Source of the DNA: Paenibacillus cellulosilyticus
GTDB taxonomy: Bacteria; Bacillota; Bacilli; Paenibacillales; Paenibacillaceae
Direction of reading: 5' to 3'
DNA: 64,000 bases
Assembly (NCBI RefSeq): GCF_003182255.1
Contig: NZ_QGTQ01000011.1
Location: 62,001-126,000 of the forward strand
Shown: positions 19,451 to 27,676 of the stretch, one piece after another
How the letters are laid out: each line of letters begins with the position of its first letter
Numbering within the stretch: position 1 is the first letter of the stretch
Made by a program: the position numbers and the translations under genes
Notes under the pieces: model-generated
Told to the model about the DNA's origin: nothing
Seen by the model: the letters and a program-made list of their open reading frames with translations, nothing else
Databases searched by the model: none

Positions 19451-22400
19451 TTATTTGGTAACCGTAACATAATCGAAATCTGGGATCAGCAATCCTGACG
19501 ATTCGGACATCTGGGCGTCGTCGTCACCATTGGTTTTAGCATACTTGATCTCAACAACCTGACCCGCCTCGATCGCCTCCATGATATGAGCAGCGTATTC
19601 GTCGAGCAGATAGATTGTATAATCGTTTTGTTCTGGTGTACTCCAGTCCGGACGAACAATAAAGCCGCGCAATGCATATTCAACGCCATCTACTCGAACC
19701 ACAAGACCAGCAGCGGATGACTGGTAGCCTTGCTCGAATCCATCAGCGAATTGGAGTCGCAGCGATCCATCCGCATAACTAGCTGTCGGAATGCCTGGTG
19801 CTGCTATTTGTTTGACAACATTCGTGTCAAGGCTATCTGGATACATATCCATTGCCCAGCCCTTAACACCCTGCATATTGATGCTAACGGTCAAGTCACC
19901 TGCAGGTATAGGATTAGCAAAGCTCAGGTAGTAATTCATAGAGCTAATCGAATAACCGTAGTTCACATTACTAGGATGATAGTCTTGTCCATTCACGCGA
20001 ATGGTGTACCGAGAAGGATCCATAAATACGATCGACTCATTATCGTAAGGATTCAGACCTGGCTCGATTTCGATTTGCATCTGTTGACGGTCAGAGCTGA
20101 TAACAGCAAGTTGAATCAACTCATCGATGCCATTAACTTCACGATTCTGGAAGGCCTCTGCCTTATTGCGTGCATCTGACTCATCTTGAATGGATGTCCC
20201 CGTGTAAGCTAACCTCAAGGTAGACAGATCGTCAGATGTAATTCCGCTAACAGTCAGTTTCAAGTATGACCCTACCACACCGTATTGTTGCGCAGAGTTG
20301 ACGAGATCCACTTTATCGATTTGACCATGCGTGAGCGTAAACTCAGTCGTTGCCGGCACGCTTGAAGAGTCAAGATGCTCACTATAGTAGAGATAAATAG
20401 CGTCTAATGCATCATTCATATAAATTTGATACAAGTTAGGCGAGTACGTATCCAGCGCACCTACAACTTCCGAATCAAAAACAATCGACGTTACTTGACT
20501 CGATACATAGTCTTGGCTCGCATCTTTGATAACGAACTCAACGCGGGCCGCTGCTTGATAGCTCTCCAGTCGCACATTCGTATTAAATTCCTGAACCGTA
20601 TTCACTTTCGTGCTATCGACATTGAAATACGGCCACTCATCAACATAAATGATATCATTGCCCGTGCCTGCATGTCCTTCTAGCACAGCCTTCACATCGG
20701 ATTCCCAATAACCGTTCATCTGATTCACAACCATATACACTTCAGCAGGAGCATTCAGCTTGTACCGAACCCAAACCTCTCCGTCCTTCACATACGCCTG
20801 CGGATAGCCTTCTGCAAAATAGGAATCGACATAATTACCCGTGCTTACGTTGTCCGAGCCATCCCGACGAACGATGAGCTCATACGTCTTCGTTGCTGTG
20901 ATCGCGCCAGTGACGGATACCGTAAGGTGAACGAATTGATCGTTCTGGCTGTCTCTAGTGACAACACCACTGTTCGAAATAGACGTCTCATTATCCGAAG
21001 ACCAAGTAATGACTGCATCCGGGAACGCCGCCAAAGAAGTCATCAGATTCAGATTCGTAATAATATTGCTAGCATCCGCATTGTCTGCCAGATAGTACGC
21101 GTCAATCGCATCGAGAATGTCAGTGAATACTTCTTCGCTGACTGTAATCGTCGTTTGAGCGGACTTCGCGCCGTTTACCGTCACAACTTTTACCGTTGCG
21201 GTGCCTGCTTTCTTAGCAGTCACAAGGCCGCTCTGATCAACCGTCACAACGTCAGAATCATCGAGTACCGACCACGTTACATTTTTATTCGTTGCATTGC
21301 TTGGCGTAACTGTCGCCGTCAGCTGCTTCGTATCACCAACAGACAGCTGAACATTCTGTTCTGTAATCGAGACGCCTTCTACTGCAACAGAAGTACTGCC
21401 CGTACCCCCACTAGAGCCGCCTGTGCTGCCACCCGTGGAGCCACCCGTCGAAGGGGTACCTGTGGATGACGTGCTTCCGCTCGTGTTATTGCCGGTATCC
21501 GTCGAATTCGTTACAGGCTGATCGTTGACCGAAGCGTTAAATCCATTCTCGCTCGTCACCTTCTCAACCTTCACATCGCCCTTGATGCTCGTGTTCGCCT
21601 CAGCAACCAGCTCTTTGATCGAACCGTTAGCTGTAATTTCCGCAGATGCGGACTGATTGACTACTTTATTAAACGTGCCGTCCAGCACGATCTCTTGTCC
21701 TGCAGCCACATCAGCTGGAATTTCAACCGTCTCGAAACCGCCGCCTGTCAGCTCTTTCGTTACGAGCAGGGCACCGCTCTCCAGACGCGTAACCGAAACC
21801 GACGTGCTGCCGGTAGCTAGAATACGCACTTTGCCATTGTATTTATTGACGACAAGCGCACCATTCACATCTACACTGTTGAAAATAACGGAGTGCTCGC
21901 CGCCGCCTTCTACGAATACGGAGCCTTCAATCTGAACATTGCTCAGCGTCACTTCGCCTTCGCCAACGCCTTCCGTAATGTAAAGATTGCCGGAAATCTT
22001 CATATCCTTTAATTCCGCACCAGCGGTATTAACGACAACGTTCCCCTGAACATCGCCAGTGTGCTCACTCGAAGTGTTAACCAGTTCTTGAATGAGATTA
22101 TTAAAAATCGTAACCGCTTCTGCTCTCGTCAAATGCGCCTGCGGCTTAAAGCTGCCATCCGGCATGCCGTTGATCACTTTCTGACTGGAGAGTGAAGCTA
22201 CCGCGTCCTTAGCCCAAGCTGCGATAGCACCACTATCCGTGAATGCTGCAGTAGTCGAGCCGGCACTTACATGAAAAGCATTGTACAGCATAACTGCCGC
22301 TTCTTGACGCGTAATCTCGTCGTTAGGCAGCGCCTTGCCGCCAACACCGTTCATAACGCCAGCCGTATTCAGCTTGATTAACGCATCCGCGTACCAAGCA

Positions 22401-22681
22401 TCGGACTTCACATCGGAGAAAGGATTATCGCCTTTGTCCGTATACTTCATGATGTTGTTCACCATCGTCGCGAACTCGGCTCTTGTAATCTGATCATTAG
22501 GACGGAAACTTCCGTTCGAGCCTTGTACAACCCCATATTCGCTCCACTTATCAATTGCTGCTTGTGCCCAATGACTATTCGAATCTTGGAAAGTCATTGC
22601 CGACACAGGCGCAGCGACTGTCATCATCATGACTAGAACTGCTACTAACAGTGAAACGCTTTTTTTCATAGACTTCTTCAC
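19451..22681 (-). CDS. S-layer-homology surface protein with Big2 and adhesin-like domains
   Basis: A secreted protein of 1076 residues. After a signal peptide (to about 28) come three SLH domains (about 29-190; ITRAEFATMVNNIM, ITRQEAAVMLYNAF, LTRAEAVTIFNNLI), which anchor proteins to pyruvylated wall polymer. A beta-helix-like stretch of short repeats (about 215-370), a Ser/Thr/Gly linker (about 390-425) and a Big2 domain (about 427-512) follow. An atrophied Ig-like domain (about 520-610) and further beta domains without recognised catalytic residues complete it. The start is GTG at 22681 after GAGAGGGG. It is likely an abundant wall protein or adhesin. Confidence 0.9.
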   Translation of the reverse strand: MKKSMKKSVSLLVAVLVMMMTVAAPVSAMTFQDSNSHWAQAAIDKWSEYGVVQGSNGSFRPNDQITRAEFATMVNNIMKYTDKGDNPFSDVKSDAWYADALIKLNTAGVMNGVGGKALPNDEITRQEAAVMLYNAFHVSAGSTTAAFTDSGAIAAWAKDAVASLSSQKVINGMPDGSFKPQAHLTRAEAVTIFNNLIQELVNTSSEHTGDVQGNVVVNTAGAELKDMKISGNLYITEGVGEGEVTLSNVQIEGSVFVEGGGEHSVIFNSVDVNGALVVNKYNGKVRILATGSTSVSVTRLESGALLVTKELTGGGFETVEIPADVAAGQEIVLDGTFNKVVNQSASAEITANGSIKELVAEANTSIKGDVKVEKVTSENGFNASVNDQPVTNSTDTGNNTSGSTSSTGTPSTGGSTGGSTGGSSGGTGSTSVAVEGVSITEQNVQLSVGDTKQLTATVTPSNATNKNVTWSVLDDSDVVTVDQSGLVTAKKAGTATVKVVTVNGAKSAQTTITVSEEVFTDILDAIDAYYLADNADASNIITNLNLMTSLAAFPDAVITWSSDNETSISNSGVVTRDSQNDQFVHLTVSVTGAITATKTYELIVRRDGSDNVSTGNYVDSYFAEGYPQAYVKDGEVWVRYKLNAPAEVYMVVNQMNGYWESDVKAVLEGHAGTGNDIIYVDEWPYFNVDSTKVNTVQEFNTNVRLESYQAAARVEFVIKDASQDYVSSQVTSIVFDSEVVGALDTYSPNLYQIYMNDALDAIYLYYSEHLDSSSVPATTEFTLTHGQIDKVDLVNSAQQYGVVGSYLKLTVSGITSDDLSTLRLAYTGTSIQDESDARNKAEAFQNREVNGIDELIQLAVISSDRQQMQIEIEPGLNPYDNESIVFMDPSRYTIRVNGQDYHPSNVNYGYSISSMNYYLSFANPIPAGDLTVSINMQGVKGWAMDMYPDSLDTNVVKQIAAPGIPTASYADGSLRLQFADGFEQGYQSSAAGLVVRVDGVEYALRGFIVRPDWSTPEQNDYTIYLLDEYAAHIMEAIEAGQVVEIKYAKTNGDDDAQMSESSGLLIPDFDYVTVTK

Positions 22682-22744
22682 AACCCAAACCCCTCTCTAC
22701 AAAATCATACAAAAATCGGCATAATTTCTCATACCTAAGAAGAC

Positions 22745-22774
22745 AGTATACGCAGGACTAATCTATCGTTTCAA
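22745..22774 (-). promoter_or_regulatory. Promoter of the SLH/Big2 gene
   Basis: Minus-strand -35 TTGAAA and -10 TATACT with an 18-bp spacer. Confidence 0.55.
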
Positions 22775-22900
22775 TACCTATAATTTCCATTACCATAAAT
22801 TTTCGTTAAAGTATTTATGATAATATAACTAGAAATAAAGGATAATAGCACTACTTCAGCGATTGCTGTGGTTAATTTCATTGCTAGACTACTATGTAAA

Positions 22901-22935
22901 AAGAAGCAGCCCGCTCCTTCGCGGCTCTGCTTCTT
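22901..22935 (-). terminator. Terminator of the tautomerase-CMD gene
   Basis: Stem AAGAAGCAG..CCG / CGG..CTGCTTCTT just past the stop codon. Confidence 0.75.
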
Positions 22936-22939
22936 CTCG

Positions 22940-23791
22940 TTATCTACCTGCAGCTTCCTTCAATACCGTAAGCGCAGAGGCGGCGCGGGGCCACCCTGCA
23001 TAGAAGGCTAGATGCGTGATTGCCTCTGTCAGCTCTTCTATGGTTAATCCGTTATCTACGGCTAACCGGAGATGGTAGGGCAGCTGCTCAATCATGCCGC
23101 CTGCCATGAGCGCAGCGACCGTAATCAAGCTGCGATCGCGCAGAGACAGCTGTCCTCTCCGCCATACATCGCCGAACAACACGTCTTCTGAATAGCGTAC
23201 GAATGCGGGAGCAATGTCGCCATAGGATTCTCTTGCGCTCGACTGGATCTCACGATTTGGGGAGGGTTCTCCGATCTGAGACCCTTGTTCTCGCTGTGCC
23301 GTTTCAGCCAACTCTGTCACCTGTGCCGTCCGTACCGACGGTGACACTTTCGCCGGCTGAGCGGCCTGCTGGACCGCCGATTCCTGCCCCTCATCAGTGA
23401 CAGCCCTTGGCAGCATCTGCGCCTCCCCACGGCCGAACGACCAATCCTCGAACTCCGTCTCTACAACTACGACGAACACATCTTCCTCCCGCATTGGCAC
23501 GGCTGCTGCGAGCTGCCTCGCCAGCATCCCATAGAGCCCCTTCTTCTGCTCGATGGTTCTCCCAGACTTACAGGTGATCTGAATGTAGACGAGCCCATCG
23601 CTGCGTTTCACACCCAAGTATTGATTGTCGTAAAAGAACGCTTCGCGCTTGTGCGCATGAAACACTTGAAACAGGTCGTCCGCCGGGACGTTAAAATGTT
23701 GAATGAGCGCGCTCATAATCGTATCGCGCATAACGGCCAGCTGCTCGGCCTCATACTGCTGCTCTATATAACTAACTCGAATGAATGGCAT
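22940..23791 (-). CDS. Tautomerase / carboxymuconolactone-decarboxylase fusion protein
   Basis: 283 residues. Residues 1-128 form a tautomerase-superfamily domain with the catalytic Pro2 (MPFIRVSY) and a large-chain ending EDWSFGRG. Residues about 130-190 are a Gln/Ser/Ala-rich linker. Residues about 190-283 form a CMD/AhpD-like helical domain (LSLRDRSLITVAALMAGG, then EAITHLAFYAGWPRAASAL). The CMD half lacks the CxxC pair of AhpD peroxidases, so it fits the decarboxylase side of the family. Fusing the two implies consecutive steps on an unsaturated keto acid; the substrate is unknown. A divergent LysR gene probably regulates it. Confidence 0.87.
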   Translation of the reverse strand: MPFIRVSYIEQQYEAEQLAVMRDTIMSALIQHFNVPADDLFQVFHAHKREAFFYDNQYLGVKRSDGLVYIQITCKSGRTIEQKKGLYGMLARQLAAAVPMREEDVFVVVVETEFEDWSFGRGEAQMLPRAVTDEGQESAVQQAAQPAKVSPSVRTAQVTELAETAQREQGSQIGEPSPNREIQSSARESYGDIAPAFVRYSEDVLFGDVWRRGQLSLRDRSLITVAALMAGGMIEQLPYHLRLAVDNGLTIEELTEAITHLAFYAGWPRAASALTVLKEAAGR

Positions 23792-23883
23792 CTCGGATCA
23801 TCCCTTTCCCTGTCTTGAATGATGATGACCCTATTGTACGCTTGCGGTCTTGATTTATATAATAGAATAAAACCAATATCTCA

Positions 23884-23898
23884 ATCGATAATATCGAT
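23884..23898. promoter_or_regulatory. Probable LysR operator in the divergent promoter region
   Basis: The perfect palindrome ATCGATAATATCGAT lies 16 bp before the LysR start codon, between the two divergent genes, as expected for an autoregulatory LysR site. AT-rich -10-like sequences (TATAATAGAAT) lie on its left. Confidence 0.5.
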
Positions 23899-23913
23899 AA
23901 AGGGGCGGCCACC

Positions 23914-24810
23914 ATGGACTTGAAGGAGCTTGTCACTTTCCAAACCATCGTGCAGGAAGGCACGTTCTCGCGTGCCGCAGAGAAGCTGAACTACGCACAA
24001 TCGACGATTACGAACCAGATTCAGCGGTTGGAGAAGGAGATCGGCATTCAGCTGTTCAATCGCGGCTGGGACGCACAGCTGACAGCAGCCGGTCGGTTAT
24101 TCGCCGCTGAGGTCGATCGGCTGATCCAGCATTGGAACGAGGTTGCCGGGCTTGCCCGGTCGCTGGAGCAGGAGGAGGTCGGCACGCTTCGCATCGGCAC
24201 GATTGAGGCCATGATGGAAGGTGCACTGCCAAGCGCCTTGCGGCGATTCAATCAAGTGAAGCCGCGTATAGCGTGGCAGATCACAACGGGTAATACAGAC
24301 ACGCTGGCAGAAGCCATGCTCAACGAAAAGCTCGATTTCGCCATCTGCGGAGAGCCGAGCGAGGCATCGCGGTTTTATTTTGAACCCTTGTATGAAGAGG
24401 AGACTGTCCTAATCGCCGATCGCAGCCATCCATTGTGCGCAGGGAGTAAGGTGCCCTTCGAGGCGTTGTTCCACTACCCAATCGTTGCAGGAGGAAGCAC
24501 CTGCTTGTACGCGCTGCAATTCAACAAGCACCTGGCCCGATACAAGGAGACGCCAACGCTGCTGCATACGGTGAGCCAGATTTCGTCCATCCCGCATTTC
24601 GTAAAGGATACGCTAACGGTCGGCGTCGTACTGTCGTCCACACCGCTCATTCCAGAGGTTGCCGCCATCAACGCTGCACTGGAGCTTCCTCCAATCGGAG
24701 TCGGCCTGCTGCAAGCCCGCAAACACAGCGATCCTCTCTCTTCATCGCGTCAGCTATTGCTGCAGCTCATTAGAGAAGAGTTAGAAGCAGCACAGTCGCT
24801 GAAATCATAA
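23914..24810 (+). CDS. LysR-family transcriptional regulator
   Basis: 298 residues. An N-terminal winged helix-turn-helix (residues 1-60, FSRAAEKLNYAQSTITNQIQ) is followed by a two-lobed ligand-binding domain (about 88-298). The start is ATG after AAAGGGGCGGCCACC. It is divergent from the tautomerase-CMD gene, the usual LysR geometry, and probably activates that gene when its effector is present. A terminator-like hairpin shared with the convergent radical SAM gene follows. Confidence 0.93.
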   Translation: MDLKELVTFQTIVQEGTFSRAAEKLNYAQSTITNQIQRLEKEIGIQLFNRGWDAQLTAAGRLFAAEVDRLIQHWNEVAGLARSLEQEEVGTLRIGTIEAMMEGALPSALRRFNQVKPRIAWQITTGNTDTLAEAMLNEKLDFAICGEPSEASRFYFEPLYEEETVLIADRSHPLCAGSKVPFEALFHYPIVAGGSTCLYALQFNKHLARYKETPTLLHTVSQISSIPHFVKDTLTVGVVLSSTPLIPEVAAINAALELPPIGVGLLQARKHSDPLSSSRQLLLQLIREELEAAQSLKS

Positions 24811-24815
24811 AAAAA

Positions 24816-24863
24816 ACGTCCCGACGGTCCACGAAGTTCTCCCCTCGTTGACCCGTCAGAACG
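24816..24863 (-). terminator. Terminator of the KamA-family gene
   Basis: A long imperfect stem, CGTTCTGACGGGTCAACGA paired with its counterpart, ends on the minus strand in CGGGACGTTTTTTTT. It also borders the LysR stop. Confidence 0.7.
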
Positions 24864-24878
24864 CTGATATGTCTTTCA

Positions 24879-26030
24879 TTATACCTGCTCCACCATCTCA
24901 TTGACCGACACGATGCTGTGGTTCTTCTTGTTCGGCCGATTCCAATGCTGCTCATTGCCGGGCAGATCATCAAACCATGCCGCATCCGGCGGGCAGTCGA
25001 GCATCATGAACTTGCCGTACTGATTATCGCGGGATTGGTGATATTTCAAACACGCTTTGCCTTTGTCGATCGCTAGTATTTCGATTTTGCCCGATGTGTG
25101 GCTCATGGAGAGACGAACTCTTTTGCCAAGACCGGACGTTCTCGCCTTCGCCTCCTCGACGATGCGGTACACACGCTCCAGCGGCAGGACGAATTCGCTA
25201 TTGCCTGCAACGGGACGATTGATGAAGAAATAGTACGGCGTAACGCCCGCCCATGACAGCTTGTCGAGCAGCTCCGCAAGCACGTCAGCGTCATCATTAA
25301 TGCCGCGCAGCACAGGCGTCTGGTTCACGACAATTGCGCCAGCGTCATGCAGCGCCTTGAATGCCTTCTTCGCCTCCGGCGTAATCTCCCGAGGGTGGTT
25401 AATATGCGCCATCACATAAATTCTGCGCTCCTCGTTCGAATACTCCCTGATCAAATCGAGCAGCGCCTGATCCTCATAGATGCGCATCGGATTAAACACG
25501 GGGATCTTCGAGCCGAGTCGAATGATCTTCACATGCTCGATCTCCCGCAGCTGTTCAATGATGAGCCGCAGCTTCGCCGTGGCGAGAATCAAGCTGTCCC
25601 CGCCCGTCAGCAGCACATTGTTAATGCTCGGCGTCTGCGCAATGTACTGAATACCTGGCGACACGTCGGACATCGCTTCCTTCACATCGTTGCGGAACAG
25701 CCGCTTGCGGAAGCAGTAACGACAGTACGAGCCGCACACCTCCGAGACAATCAGCAGCGCGGTCGTTCCATATTTGTGCTGACAGCCCGGCACGACGTAG
25801 TTCGTATCCTCATCCGACGCATCCCAGCGCCCATACTCCGCAAGTTCCCCTTCATTCGGTATGACTAGCTTTCGAATCGGATCATGCGGATCATCCCAGT
25901 CAATCAAATTCAAGTAATAATCATTCACGCGAAAAACAAACTTGTCTGTAATCGGTTTCAAAACCTGACGCTCGTGCTCCGACAATCCATCGACCTTACT
26001 TAGATCCGTGATGTACCTGACTTTCTGCAT
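24879..26030 (-). CDS. KamA-family radical SAM aminomutase, possibly glutamate 2,3-aminomutase
   Basis: 383 residues with the radical SAM cluster motif CGSYCRYC (CxxxCxxC), which holds a 4Fe-4S cluster and SAM, and the KamA-type surrounding sequence. Such enzymes move an amino group from carbon 2 to 3 using pyridoxal phosphate. By hand alignment the two acidic residues that bind the lysine side chain in true lysine 2,3-aminomutase are missing. YIYQCDLS becomes YFFINRPV (Asp to Arg), and the VVDAPGGGG loop becomes LSMSHTSG. A basic residue there recalls glutamate 2,3-aminomutase. ATG follows GGAGGAGAGGT. It is behind a c-di-AMP riboswitch, suggesting an osmolyte role. Confidence 0.8.
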   Translation of the reverse strand: MQKVRYITDLSKVDGLSEHERQVLKPITDKFVFRVNDYYLNLIDWDDPHDPIRKLVIPNEGELAEYGRWDASDEDTNYVVPGCQHKYGTTALLIVSEVCGSYCRYCFRKRLFRNDVKEAMSDVSPGIQYIAQTPSINNVLLTGGDSLILATAKLRLIIEQLREIEHVKIIRLGSKIPVFNPMRIYEDQALLDLIREYSNEERRIYVMAHINHPREITPEAKKAFKALHDAGAIVVNQTPVLRGINDDADVLAELLDKLSWAGVTPYYFFINRPVAGNSEFVLPLERVYRIVEEAKARTSGLGKRVRLSMSHTSGKIEILAIDKGKACLKYHQSRDNQYGKFMMLDCPPDAAWFDDLPGNEQHWNRPNKKNHSIVSVNEMVEQV

Positions 26031-26125
26031 GTACCTCTCTCCTCCGCCTCAGAATGGGGTTGCAAGGGAGCCGTAATGTCTGGAAAGCTACACAGTTACC
26101 GCCAGCAGGGTCTAAAAAAGCACAC

Positions 26126-26290
26126 AAAAAGACCCTTCGCGTACAAAGGGTCTCAGAATGCAAATAGAAAGATAGCGAAGACCCATCTACTGCTGACGAG
26201 GTTAGCTGACGGACTCGGATAAGATGGTACCCTACATTCGATAATCGAACGATTCGCCCCAATTGACTTGGTTCCCCCGCTTTTCAACAC
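26126..26290 (-). ncRNA. Second c-di-AMP riboswitch, upstream of the KamA-family gene
   Basis: On the minus strand the class blocks recur: GCGGGGGAACCAA, GGGGCGAATC, GTAGGGTACC, CCGAGTCCGTCAG and CTAACCTCGTCAGC. They match the kimA leader at the same positions. A terminator with stem GACCCTT/AAGGGTC and a T-run (26126-26152) lies between this and the coding region. The two leaders are clearly homologous in the conserved core and differ in peripheral stems. Confidence 0.9.
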
Positions 26291-26318
26291 GAAACCGTTG
26301 AAAATTAAGCACAGTTAG

Positions 26319-26347
26319 ATTATATGGATGCTGGGCCTCTTTGTCAA
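26319..26347 (-). promoter_or_regulatory. Consensus promoter of the KamA riboswitch transcript
   Basis: Minus-strand TTGACA and TATAAT, both perfect, are 17 bp apart. Such a strong promoter implies that control is mainly at the riboswitch. Confidence 0.8.
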
Positions 26348-26460
26348 TTAATAGGAGGACACATCGAGATTTCCCTAGTGCTTGTACCAAGCGCTTCACG
26401 AGAGGAGGTGCTACCTGCATTATGGCTCATCAGAAACGGAACATTTTTCTATGATGGATA

Positions 26461-26469
26461 TGCTACAAT
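26461..26469 (+). promoter_or_regulatory. Extended -10 element before the MEKHLA gene
   Basis: TGCTACAAT is a TGn-extended -10 box 33 bp before the start codon. The -35 is not clear. Confidence 0.4.
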
Positions 26470-26502
26470 GGCGATACGAACGAGCTTACGAGGGAGAGGA
26501 CA

Positions 26503-26982
26503 ATGAGGATGGCGAAATGGGAAACGATAGCTGGTATTGGCACAACCGAGGCGCATGCACGGTTGATTACGGGGAGCTTCCAGCGGCTGCTCGGGCGAGC
26601 GCTGGTCGAGGTCAACGAAGGCGAGTCGGTCCGGGACAAGCTGTATGATGCGCCAATCGTCGTGCTGTCGCACGGCACCGAGGACGACCCTGTGCTGAAC
26701 TATGGCAATGCAGCTGCGCAGGCGCTATGGGAGCGCGAGTGGGCCGACTTCACATCGATTCCGTCGCGGTTGACGGCCGAGCCGATGGAACGCGCCGAGC
26801 GCGATCAGTTCCTGAAGAAGGTCGCCGAGCAGGGCTACGATGACGACTTCAACGGCATTCGCATCTCGTCCAGCGGCCGCCGCATCGCGATCGAGCGCGG
26901 CATCGTCTGGAACCTGATCGACGAGCAGGGCGTTTACCGCGGCCAGGCTGCCGCTTTTGCGACGTATGGCTATATCGAATAG
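26503..26982 (+). CDS. MEKHLA (PAS-like) domain protein
   Basis: 159 residues matching the MEKHLA domain, a PAS-like fold: PVLNYGNAAAQALWEREWADFTSIPSRLTAEP is the conserved core, followed by IRISSSGRRIAIERGIVWNL. Bacterial stand-alone members have no known function; PAS-like folds bind small ligands. ATG follows GAGGGAGAGGACA. It is divergent from the c-di-AMP-controlled KamA gene. A strong terminator follows. Confidence 0.88.
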   Translation: MRMAKWETIAGIGTTEAHARLITGSFQRLLGRALVEVNEGESVRDKLYDAPIVVLSHGTEDDPVLNYGNAAAQALWEREWADFTSIPSRLTAEPMERAERDQFLKKVAEQGYDDDFNGIRISSSGRRIAIERGIVWNLIDEQGVYRGQAAAFATYGYIE

Positions 26983-26990
26983 ATGAACGA

Positions 26991-27039
26991 AGAAGCTGTC
27001 TCCGGTGGACATTGATGATGCCGCTGGAGACAGCTTCTT
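26991..27039 (+). terminator. Terminator of the MEKHLA gene
   Basis: A 13-bp outer stem AGAAGCTGTCTCC/GGAGACAGCTTCT followed by TTTTATT. Confidence 0.85.
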
Positions 27040-27099
27040 TTATTAGCGCACTAGAACTGTAATCTATAATAAAGCAAACCATAAACCCCATCTGTTCTT

Positions 27100-27676
27100 T
27101 TACTTTAATTTTCCCCCAAAGACTGGGAAGAAGCTGTGTTCACCATAATTCTGAATGGCCTCAACATTCTTCAAAGTCTCCATATCAGTATCGCTGATAA
27201 TAAAATCAAGCGACGCATTGATTCTCATGTGATCAGGATTGGCCGTCTTAGGAATGACAACAAGACCAAGTTGAATATCATATCTTAGGCAAAGCTGAGC
27301 AACCGACACGCTATACTTATCAGCGATTGCCTTAATTGCTATATGATCGAGAATCGCACCGTGTGCGATTGGCGAATACGCTTCGACCAGAATGCCATTT
27401 GTCTGGCAATACTCAATTAATGCCAGTGGCGTATTGCTCACATGTGCCAATATCTGATTGACCATAGGTTTGATCTCGCAGCTCGCAATAATATTGTCCA
27501 CATCGTCCCGAAGGAAGTTAGACAGACCGATTGCCTTTATGGCGATATCCGATAGATAACGCATTACGCACAGCCTGCTCTGCCTGATCATCGTCAAGTA
27601 GCCAGGTGCCAAGACCTAATTTCGGGATGACTACACCATTGGATAATTTGTAAGTTTCGTTGAAGACTTGGTTCAT
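27100..27676 (-). pseudogene. Aldo-keto reductase pseudogene with internal deletion
   Basis: Reading from ATG at 27676 gives a normal reductase N-terminus (IPKLGLGTWLLDDDQAEQAV, then SIGYRH). The sequence then jumps near 27540 to a second frame carrying the C-terminal half (AIKAIGLSNFLRDDVD, EIKPMVNQI, AYSPIAHG, VVIPKT). About 90 codons that normally hold the catalytic Asp, Tyr and Lys are missing, and the join is out of frame, ending in TAA 7 codons later. The start codon overlaps the MFS stop in an ATGA, so this was the second gene of that operon. Confidence 0.88.

Noticed and set aside
24879-26030. Naming the radical SAM enzyme lysine 2,3-aminomutase outright
   Set aside because: The two acidic residues that bind the lysine side chain are not found at the aligned positions.
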